Origin: Streptomyces sp. BK340
GTDB lineage: Bacteria > Actinomycetota > Actinomycetes > Streptomycetales > Streptomycetaceae
Reading direction: 5' to 3'
DNA length: 64,000 nt
Assembly (NCBI RefSeq): GCF_007827595.1
Contig: NZ_VISR01000003.1
Coordinates: 558,001-622,000, forward strand
In this document: positions 1 to 6,359 of the stretch, piece by piece
How the letters are laid out: every line of letters starts with the position of its first letter
Numbering within the stretch: position 1 is the stretch's first letter
Program-made: the position numbers and the translations under genes
Notes under the pieces: generated by a model
What the model was told of the DNA's origin: nothing
Seen by the model: the letters and a program-made list of their open reading frames with translations, nothing else
Database searches by the model: none

Positions 1-126
1 TCCTTCGACGCCACCTGGTCCCGGCCGTCCGCCGCGGACGGCACGGCGTTCACCGCGGCGGACGGCAGCCCGCTGAACTTCGCCGCCGGCCAGGTGTGGG
101 TGGTGTTCGCCGAGGCCCGCTCCTGA
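1..126 (+). CDS. DUF3048-family protein, C-terminal end only
   Basis: Only the last 41 codons lie in the window, ending in TGA at 124-126. The residues match the C-terminus of DUF3048 proteins: a GTAF..ADGSPL segment followed by GQVWVVF, the family's hydrophobic closing strand. DUF3048 proteins are secreted or lipid-anchored and their role is not well defined. The start and any signal peptide are outside the window. The gene converges on the MarR gene just downstream, with 12 bp between the two stop codons. Confidence 0.6.
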   Translation, partial: SFDATWSRPSAADGTAFTAADGSPLNFAAGQVWVVFAEARS

Positions 127-138
127 CCGGGCCGCTGT

Positions 139-606
139 TCAGCTCGGCCGGGCGGCCGGCGACTCGGCCGGGTTGCGCAGGTTCTCGGCGGCGTCCGCGA
201 CCCTGCGCATCAGGTCGAAGAAGACGGTCTGCTCCTCGGGGGAGAGCGGGGCGAGGAAGACCTGGTTCATCCGCGCGGTGCGCACGGTCAGCTTGCGGTG
301 GACGCGCAGCCCCTCGTCGGTGAGGCGGAGCAGGAAGCGGCGGCCGTCCTGCGGGTCGCGGACCTTGTGCAGCAGCTCGCGGCGGGTGAGCCTGCTGATG
401 ACCTCGGCGATGGTCGAGCGGTCCAGGCCGACCCGCTCCCCCACGGTCCGCTGGTCCAGACCCGGCTCGGCGACGAGTGCGTTCAGCACCGCGAACTGCG
501 GTGAGGTGATCTCCTCGGAGACCATGGTGTTCCACAGCAGGTGGTGCGCCTGCTGGAGCCGCCGGGCCAGGTGCCCGGGATGGGTGGCGAGGTCCGCCGC
601 GGCCAT
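139..606 (-). CDS. pcaV: MarR-family repressor of the protocatechuate operon (PcaV-like)
   Basis: A 155-residue MarR regulator with a winged helix-turn-helix at about 35-100 (DQRTVGERVGLDRSTIAEVI, then wing DPQDGRRFLL). It is divergent from pcaI and matches the position of S. coelicolor PcaV, which represses the pca genes until protocatechuate binds. Arg15, reported as the ligand-coordinating residue of PcaV, is present here in the segment HLARRLQQ. The ATG at 606 was chosen because it gives the normal family length; longer reading upstream adds non-conserved sequence. A palindrome 20 bp ahead of the start suggests autoregulation (inference). Confidence 0.85.
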   Translation of the reverse strand: MAAADLATHPGHLARRLQQAHHLLWNTMVSEEITSPQFAVLNALVAEPGLDQRTVGERVGLDRSTIAEVISRLTRRELLHKVRDPQDGRRFLLRLTDEGLRVHRKLTVRTARMNQVFLAPLSPEEQTVFFDLMRRVADAAENLRNPAESPAARPS

Positions 607-625
607 GCGCGCCCCCCTGGTCGAT

Positions 626-644
626 TCGTTGGTGCACTGAACGA
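626..644. promoter_or_regulatory. Candidate PcaV operator near pcaV
   Basis: Inverted repeat TCGTT-N9-AACGA with a TGCA core, 20 bp upstream of the pcaV ATG. It contains CACTGA, the same half-site found in the palindrome next to pcaI, so both may be bound by PcaV. Binding is inferred. Confidence 0.4.
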
Positions 645-749
645 TACTCGCCGAGGGCCATGCATGTCTGCACGAGGAATCCGCTGCACTGCAAGGTCTT
701 GACGGTTCTGATGCCCGCTGGCAGCGTGAGGAGCGTCTCGCCGAAATAC

Positions 750-761
750 TCAGTACACTGA
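750..761. promoter_or_regulatory. Candidate PcaV operator ahead of pcaI
   Basis: Palindrome TCAGTACACTGA (arms TCAGT and ACTGA, 2 bp spacer) ending 26 bp before the pcaI ATG. It sits in the only A/T-rich part of the pcaV-pcaI intergenic region, followed by ATTAATTG. Location and MarR-type symmetry fit repression of the operon by PcaV. Confidence 0.5.
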
Positions 762-787
762 TTAATTGCAGAGATGAGGCTTCACGG

Positions 788-1543
788 ATGGACAAGGTGG
801 TCGCCACGGCCCTGGAGGCGGTGGCCGATGTGCCGGACGGCGCGTCCCTCGCGGTCGGCGGCTTCGGGCTGAGCGGCGTGCCGAACGTACTGATCCAGGC
901 GCTGTACGAGCGCGGCACGACCGGTCTGGGCGTGGTGTCGAACAACTGCGGTGCGATGGAGTCCGGCCTCGCGGTGCTGCTGGCCGCCGGCCGGATCGCC
1001 CGGGTGACCGGCTCCTACATCGGCGGCAACAAGGAGTTCGCCCGCCAGTACCTGTCCGGCGAACTGGAGGTCGAACTGATCCCGCAGGGCACGCTCGCCG
1101 AGCGGCTGCGCGCGGGCGGCGCCGGGATCCCCGCCTTCTACACCCCGGCGGGCGTGGGCACACAGGTCGCCGAGGGTGGGCTGCCGTGGCGGTACGACGG
1201 TGCGGGCGGGGTCGCACTCGCCTCGCCACCGAAGGAGGTCCGGGAGTTCGACGGCTCGGAGTACGTCCTCGAGCGGGCCATCCGCACCGACTTCGCGCTG
1301 GTCCGCGCCGCCAGGGGCGACCGGCACGGCAACCTCGTCTTCGGCAAGTCCTCCCGGAACTTCAACCCCCTTGCCGCGATGGCCGGCCGGGTGACCGTCG
1401 CCGAGGTGGAGGAGCTGGTGGAGCCCGGGGAGATCGACCCGGACGCGGTGCACCTGCCCGGCGTCTTCGTGCAGCGCGTGGTGGCGCTGACCCCCGAGCA
1501 GGCGGCGGACAAGAAGATCGAGCAGCGGACGGTGAGGTCCTGA
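788..1543 (+). CDS. pcaI: 3-oxoadipate CoA-transferase subunit A
   Basis: A 251-residue family I CoA-transferase alpha subunit. With PcaJ it transfers CoA from succinyl-CoA to 3-oxoadipate, the step before thiolytic cleavage in the beta-ketoadipate pathway. The glycine-rich N-terminal segment ([19 protein letters not shown], about 19-37) and the NNCG and [10 protein letters not shown] motifs are typical of subunit A. It is the first gene of the pca operon, and its TGA overlaps the pcaJ ATG by one base (TGATG), so translation is coupled. ATG 788 follows a weak GAGG. Confidence 0.9.
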   Translation: MDKVVATALEAVADVPDGASLAVGGFGLSGVPNVLIQALYERGTTGLGVVSNNCGAMESGLAVLLAAGRIARVTGSYIGGNKEFARQYLSGELEVELIPQGTLAERLRAGGAGIPAFYTPAGVGTQVAEGGLPWRYDGAGGVALASPPKEVREFDGSEYVLERAIRTDFALVRAARGDRHGNLVFGKSSRNFNPLAAMAGRVTVAEVEELVEPGEIDPDAVHLPGVFVQRVVALTPEQAADKKIEQRTVRS

Positions 1544-2187
1544 TGGCGTGGACACGCGAGGAGATGGCCGGCCGGGCGGCCCGCGAACTGAAGGACGGCC
1601 AGTACGTCAACCTCGGCATCGGCCTGCCGACGCTGATCCCGAACCATCTGCCGCCGGGCGTCGAGGTGGTCCTGGAGTCGGAGAACGGCATCCTGGGAAC
1701 CGGCCCGTACCCCGCCGAGGACGAGGTCGACCCGGACCTGATCAACGCCGGCAAGGAGACCGTGACGGTCCTGCCGGGCGCCTCCTACTTCGATTCGGCC
1801 CTGAGCTTCGCGATGATCCGGGGCGGGCACATCGACGTGGCCGTGCTGGGCGCGATGCAGGTGTCCGCGTGCGGCGACCTGGCCAACTGGGCGGTCCCGG
1901 GGAAGCTGGTCACCGGGATCGGCGGGGCGATGGACCTGGTGCACGGCGCCCGTACGCTCGTCGTCGTCATGACGCACACGGCGAAGGACGGTTCCCCGAA
2001 GATTCTGGAACAGTGCACGCTGCCGCTCACGGGCAAGGCGTGTGTGAACCGAGTCGTCACGGATCTGGCGGTACTGGACGTCACGGATGCGGGGCTCCTC
2101 CTGGTGGAGACCGCGCCGGGAGTGACCGTTGAAGACGTCGTCACCAGGACCGGCGCCGAACTGACCATCGGGGAGCACGTGCTGTGA
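1543..2187 (+). CDS. pcaJ: 3-oxoadipate CoA-transferase subunit B
   Basis: A 214-residue beta subunit of the family I CoA-transferase. It carries the catalytic glutamate in the signature ESENGILG (about residues 45-52), which forms the enzyme-CoA thioester, and the conserved [18 protein letters not shown] stretch after it. Its stop overlaps a GTG (GTGA at 2184-2187) that opens a short in-frame leader running into pcaH. In the usual Streptomyces order pcaF follows here, but in this window pcaH follows directly. Confidence 0.9.
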   Translation: MAWTREEMAGRAARELKDGQYVNLGIGLPTLIPNHLPPGVEVVLESENGILGTGPYPAEDEVDPDLINAGKETVTVLPGASYFDSALSFAMIRGGHIDVAVLGAMQVSACGDLANWAVPGKLVTGIGGAMDLVHGARTLVVVMTHTAKDGSPKILEQCTLPLTGKACVNRVVTDLAVLDVTDAGLLLVETAPGVTVEDVVTRTGAELTIGEHVL

Positions 2188-2261
2188 ACCCGGTCCCCCG
2201 TCATGGCTCCGACACCGGTGGGGCCACCCCCGAACGCCAAGGAAGCGTCAGGTATCCCCCG

Positions 2262-3035
2262 ATGACTCTCACCCAGCAGGACATCGACCGCGAGATCGCG
2301 GCGGAGCACGCCGCGTACGAGAAGCGGGTCGCCGACGGAGCACCCGTCGAGCACCACCCGCGCCGTGACTACGCGCCCTACCGCTCCTCCCTGCTCCGCC
2401 ACCCCAAGCGGCCCCTGGTCGCCATCGACACCCGCCAGGACCCCGAACTGGTGGAACTGCACTCCCCCGCCTTCGGGGAGCGCGACCTCGGCGACATCGA
2501 CAACGACCTCACCCGGCAGCACACCGGAGAGCCGGTCGGCGAGCGGATCACGGTGTCGGGACGGCTCCTGGACCGTGCCGGACACCCGGTCCGCGGCCAG
2601 CTGGTCGAGATCTGGCAGGCCAACTCGGCCGGCCGCTACGCCCATCGGCGCGAGCAGCACGACGCCCCGCTCGATCCCAACTTCACCGGCGTGGGCCGCA
2701 CCCTCACGGACGCCGAGGGCCGCTACCGCTTCACCACCGTCCGGCCCGGCCCCTACCCCTGGCGCAACCACGTGGGCGCCTGGCGCCCGGCGCACATCCA
2801 CTTCTCGGTCTTCGGTACGGCGTTCACCCAGCGGCTGGTGACGCAGATGTACTTCCCGAACGACCCGCTGTTCCCGTACGACCCGATCCTGCAGTCCGTG
2901 ACGGACGACGCGGCCCGGCAACGGCTGGTCGCCGCCTACGACCACGCCCTGTCGGTGCCGGAGTTCTCCCTCGGCTACCACTGGGACATCGTGCTGGACG
3001 GCCCGGCCGCCACCTGGATCGAGGAAGGACGCTGA
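2262..3035 (+). CDS. pcaH: Protocatechuate 3,4-dioxygenase beta subunit
   Basis: A 257-residue intradiol dioxygenase beta subunit. With PcaG it cleaves protocatechuate to 3-carboxy-cis,cis-muconate using Fe(III). The iron ligands expected for PcaH are visible: Tyr in the NSAGRYAH segment, Tyr in GPYPWRNH, and His-x-His in RPAHIHFS. Family homologues begin MTLTQ, which fits ATG 2262. A GTG at 2184 overlapping the pcaJ stop is in frame and would add 26 unconserved residues. The Shine-Dalgarno-like AAGGAAG lies rather far upstream (about 16 nt), so the start is not certain. Confidence 0.9.
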   Translation: MTLTQQDIDREIAAEHAAYEKRVADGAPVEHHPRRDYAPYRSSLLRHPKRPLVAIDTRQDPELVELHSPAFGERDLGDIDNDLTRQHTGEPVGERITVSGRLLDRAGHPVRGQLVEIWQANSAGRYAHRREQHDAPLDPNFTGVGRTLTDAEGRYRFTTVRPGPYPWRNHVGAWRPAHIHFSVFGTAFTQRLVTQMYFPNDPLFPYDPILQSVTDDAARQRLVAAYDHALSVPEFSLGYHWDIVLDGPAATWIEEGR

Positions 3036-3043
3036 CGGAAGCG

Positions 3044-3646
3044 ATGACGAAGACCGACACGAGCGGCCCGCAGGGCGTGCCGCCCACCCCCTCCCACACG
3101 GTCGGCCCCTTCTACGGGTACGCGCTGCCGTTCCGCGGCGGCGAGGACATCGCGCCCCTGGGGCACCCCGACACGGTCACCGTGCACGGGTACGTCCTCG
3201 ACGGCGAGGGCGACCCGCTTCCGGACGCCCTCGTCGAGCTGTGGGGGCCGCGCCCCGACGGCACCGTCCCGCAGGTGGACGGCTCCATCCGGCGGGACCC
3301 GGCGACCGGTGTCTGTCCGGGCCGCAACGGCGTGGAGTTCACCGGCTGGGGCCGCGTCCAGACCGACGCGAACGGCCACTGGTACGCGCGGACGCTGCGA
3401 CCCGGCGCACGTGGGCGGAGCGCCCCGTACCTGAGCGTGTGCGTCTTCGCGCGCGGTCTGCTCGTGCACCTGTTCACCCGGATCTACCTGCCGGGCGACG
3501 AGGCCGCGCTCGCCGCGGACCCGCTGCTCACCCGGGTGGGCGGCCGGCGTGACACGCTGATCGCCGGCGACGAGGGCGGCAGCACCTACCGTTTCGACAT
3601 CCGCCTTCAGGGAGAAGGCGAGACGGTCTTCCTGGAGTTCCAGTGA
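3044..3646 (+). CDS. pcaG: Protocatechuate 3,4-dioxygenase alpha subunit
   Basis: A 200-residue alpha subunit of the intradiol dioxygenase. It opens with PPTPSHTVGPFYGYALPF, the conserved alpha-subunit N-terminus. Alpha subunits lack the full iron-ligand set; they shape the active site and the oligomer. It lies 8 bp after pcaH and its TGA overlaps the pcaB GTG (GTGA), so the four genes pcaHGBL are translationally linked. Confidence 0.9.
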   Translation: MTKTDTSGPQGVPPTPSHTVGPFYGYALPFRGGEDIAPLGHPDTVTVHGYVLDGEGDPLPDALVELWGPRPDGTVPQVDGSIRRDPATGVCPGRNGVEFTGWGRVQTDANGHWYARTLRPGARGRSAPYLSVCVFARGLLVHLFTRIYLPGDEAALAADPLLTRVGGRRDTLIAGDEGGSTYRFDIRLQGEGETVFLEFQ

Positions 3647-4983
3647 CATCTGCGTCCCCGCCGTACGCCGACACGGGTCTGCTCGCCCCCGAGTGGGGGC
3701 TGTCCGAGGCCGCCTCCGAGACCGGCGATCACGCCTATCTGCGGGCCCTGCTCGACGCCGAAGCCGCGCTGACCCGGGCGCAGGCCGCGCTCGGGCTCGC
3801 TCCGGCGGAGGCCGCGGAGGCGGTGACCGAGGCGGCCGTCCCGGCGAACTTCGGCATCCGTTCGCTGGCGGCCCGCACCCCGGCGGGCGGCAACCCGGTC
3901 ATCCCGCTGATCGCCGACCTGACGGCGGCGGTCGGCGAGGAGTACGGCCCGTACGTCCACCGTGGTGCGACCAGCCAGGACATCATGGACACTGCGACGA
4001 TGCTGGTCGCCGTACGCACCCTGGGGCCGGTCCTCGCCGACCTCGGCCGCACCGAGCGGGCGTTGGCCGGGCTCGCGGCGGAGCACCGCGGCACGCCACT
4101 GCCCGGTCGCACGCTCACCCAGCACGCCGTACCCACGACGTTCGGGCTGAAGGCGGCCGGCTGGCGCTCGCTGGTCCTGGACGCACGCGACCGCCTCACC
4201 CGGGTACGGGACTCGCTTCCTGCCCAACTCGGAGGTGCGGCCGGCACCCTGGCGGCATTCCAGGCGTACGGAGCCCAGGACGCGGACGCGCTGACGAGGG
4301 CCTACGCCCGCGAAGCCGGGCTCGCCGCACCGGCGTTGCCCTGGCACACGCTGCGCACGCCCGTCGCCGACCTGGCCGGCTGTCTGGCCTTCACCGCGGG
4401 GGCGCTGGGCAAGCTCGCCGTGGACGTGCTGACGCTGTCCCGCACCGAGGTCGGCGAGGTGAGCGAGGGCAGCGGTGGCAGCTCCTCCGCCATGCCGCAC
4501 AAGGCGAACCCGGTGCGCTCCACGCTCCTCGCCGCGGCCGCCCGGCGCGCCCCGCAGCTCGCGGCCACCCTGTACGGCTCCCTGGCGGCCGAGGACGAGC
4601 GGCCGGCCGGTGCCTGGCACGCCGAGTGGGAGCCGCTGCGCGACCTGCTGCGCCTGACGGGCGGTGCCGCCGAGCACGCTGCCGAGCTGACGGAGGGGCT
4701 GCGGGTGCACCCCGCCGCGATGCGCCGGAACCTGGACACGACCCGGGGTCTGATCGTCTCCGAGCGGCTGTCCGCCGCCCTGACACCCGTCCTCGGCCGG
4801 GCACGGGCCAAGGAACTGCTGACCGAACTGGCCCGCCGCGCCCACGAGGAGGACCGCTCACTGCATGAACTCCTCGCGGAGGAAGAGGAGTTGAAGGAGG
4901 TCGAACTGGGCGCCCTCGCCGACCCCGCCCACTACACCGGATTCGCCGGTGCCCTCACCGACCGTGCCCTGGAGCGACGTTGA
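3643..4983 (+). CDS. pcaB: 3-carboxy-cis,cis-muconate cycloisomerase
   Basis: A 446-residue member of the fumarase/aspartase superfamily that lactonises 3-carboxymuconate to 4-carboxymuconolactone. The superfamily signature with the catalytic serine loop is at about 278-293 (SSSAMPHKANPVR), and the N-terminal helix bundle shows HRGATSQDIMDTA. The start is a GTG overlapping the pcaG stop. The C-terminal acidic segment (about 407-415, EEDRSLHELLAEEEELKE) is a normal variable tail of the family. Confidence 0.9.
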   Translation: MTSASPPYADTGLLAPEWGLSEAASETGDHAYLRALLDAEAALTRAQAALGLAPAEAAEAVTEAAVPANFGIRSLAARTPAGGNPVIPLIADLTAAVGEEYGPYVHRGATSQDIMDTATMLVAVRTLGPVLADLGRTERALAGLAAEHRGTPLPGRTLTQHAVPTTFGLKAAGWRSLVLDARDRLTRVRDSLPAQLGGAAGTLAAFQAYGAQDADALTRAYAREAGLAAPALPWHTLRTPVADLAGCLAFTAGALGKLAVDVLTLSRTEVGEVSEGSGGSSSAMPHKANPVRSTLLAAAARRAPQLAATLYGSLAAEDERPAGAWHAEWEPLRDLLRLTGGAAEHAAELTEGLRVHPAAMRRNLDTTRGLIVSERLSAALTPVLGRARAKELLTELARRAHEEDRSLHELLAEEEELKEVELGALADPAHYTGFAGALTDRALERR

Positions 4984-6143
4984 CCGTGAAACTCCTCAAC
5001 CACCTGGAAGAAGGCCCGGCCTCCGCTCCCCCGCTGCTGCTCGGCCCGTCGCTCGGCACCTCCTACGCCCTGTGGGACGCGGTCGCGCCCGAGCTGTCGA
5101 CCACGCACCGGGTGGTGCGCTGGGACCTGCCGGGGCACGGTGGTTCGGCGCCGGACCTGATCGGGCCGGGTGCCACCGTCGGCGACCTCGCCGCGCTGGT
5201 GCTGGCGCTCGCCGACACGCTCGGCATCGAGCGGTTCGCCTATGCGGGCGTGTCGCTGGGCGGAGCGGTCGGCCTGCACCTGGCCACGCACCACCCCGAC
5301 CGGCTGACCTCGCTGGCCGTCATCTGCTCCTCCGCGCACTTCGGCGGCGGCGCGCCCTGGCGGGAGCGGGCCGAGCGGGTGCGCCGGGAGGGCCTGGAGT
5401 GGCTGGTCGAGAGCGCCGACGCGCGGTGGTTCACGCCCGGCTTCACCGTGCCGCGGCTGGTGCGGGACCACCGGGAGGCCGACCCGGAGGCGTACGCCGC
5501 CTGCTGCGACGCGCTGGCCGCGTTCGACCTGCGCGACCGGCTCGCCGACATCGCCGTACCGGCCCTGCTCGTTGCGGGCCGGCAGGATCCGGCGACGCCG
5601 CCCGCGCATCTGCGGGAGATCGCGGACGCGGTGCCCGCGGCCGCGCTCGTGGAGCTGCCCGGGGCCTCGCACCTCGCGCCCGCGCAGTGCCCGCAGGCCG
5701 TCCTGACCGCCCTGCGCACCCAGCTGACCGGGCCCCCGGCGAGCGGGGCGGCGGTGCGCCGGGAGGTGCTGGGCGATGCGCACGTCGACCGGGCACAGGC
5801 CCGGCAGACCCCGTTCACGGCGCGGTTCCAGGACTTCGTCTCCCGCTACGCCTGGGGCGAGATCTGGACCGACCCGACCCTCTCGCGCCGCGAGCGCAGC
5901 ATGATCACGCTGACCGCGCTGGTCGCGCACGGCCACTACGCCGAGCTGGCGATGCATGTCCGGGCTGCGCGGCGGAACGGGCTGACGCCGGAGGAGATCG
6001 GGGCGGTGCTGCTGCAGACAGCGGTGTACTGCGGGGTGCCCGCGGCCAACTCGGCGTTCGCGACGGCCCAGCGGGTGCTCGCCGAGGAGGACCGGCAGGA
6101 CGAGGACGGGAAGGACGAGGACGGGACGCCCGGCCAAGGGTGA
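4980..6143 (+). CDS. pcaL: Fused 3-oxoadipate enol-lactonase / 4-carboxymuconolactone decarboxylase
   Basis: A 387-residue fusion of PcaD and PcaC, as known in actinomycetes. Residues 1 to about 255 are an alpha/beta hydrolase with nucleophile Ser92 in GVSLGG, a later acid in RQDPATPP and His in GASHLAP. Residues about 262-370 are the carboxymuconolactone decarboxylase helical domain (RSMITLTALVAHGHYAELAM, then QTAVYCGVPAANSAF). The start overlaps pcaB by four bases (TTGA/TTG start). A short tail rich in Glu, Asp and Lys follows. This is the last gene of the pca operon. Confidence 0.92.
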   Translation: MTVKLLNHLEEGPASAPPLLLGPSLGTSYALWDAVAPELSTTHRVVRWDLPGHGGSAPDLIGPGATVGDLAALVLALADTLGIERFAYAGVSLGGAVGLHLATHHPDRLTSLAVICSSAHFGGGAPWRERAERVRREGLEWLVESADARWFTPGFTVPRLVRDHREADPEAYAACCDALAAFDLRDRLADIAVPALLVAGRQDPATPPAHLREIADAVPAAALVELPGASHLAPAQCPQAVLTALRTQLTGPPASGAAVRREVLGDAHVDRAQARQTPFTARFQDFVSRYAWGEIWTDPTLSRRERSMITLTALVAHGHYAELAMHVRAARRNGLTPEEIGAVLLQTAVYCGVPAANSAFATAQRVLAEEDRQDEDGKDEDGTPGQG

Positions 6144-6192
6144 CCCTGCCGGCCGTCGGACTCCCCTCCGCGCGGCGACGCCCGGCGCGCGC

Positions 6193-6359
6193 CTAGGGGG
6201 TTCGTTTGGGTCAGCCCGGGTCCGTGACGCCCGGCACGGCACCTCGTCGCGTTGTCGGACCACCCGGGTACGCCCAGTACGCGGGTGCTCCTCCGCCTTG
6301 CGATGCACCGCACCGGACGCCGCGGCCTGATCCGACCTGATCCAAACGAAACCCCCTAG
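6193..6359. repeat. 167 bp element with imperfect terminal inverted repeats (MITE-like)
   Basis: The left end (6193-6214, CTAGGGGG then TTCGTTTGGGTCAG) is the reverse complement of the right end (6337-6359) except for one inserted base and one mismatch. The interior contains smaller symmetry, such as GTACGCCCAGTAC at 6268-6280. There is no reading frame. It fills the space between the pca operon and the converging ATPase gene, and its right end supplies that gene's TAG stop. I recall similar intergenic sequences in other Streptomyces genomes, but copy number cannot be checked here. It could also act as a bidirectional terminator. Confidence 0.55.

Noticed and set aside
6193..6359. Insertion sequence
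   Set aside because: No transposase frame is present in the 167 bp. It can only be a non-autonomous element or a structured terminator.
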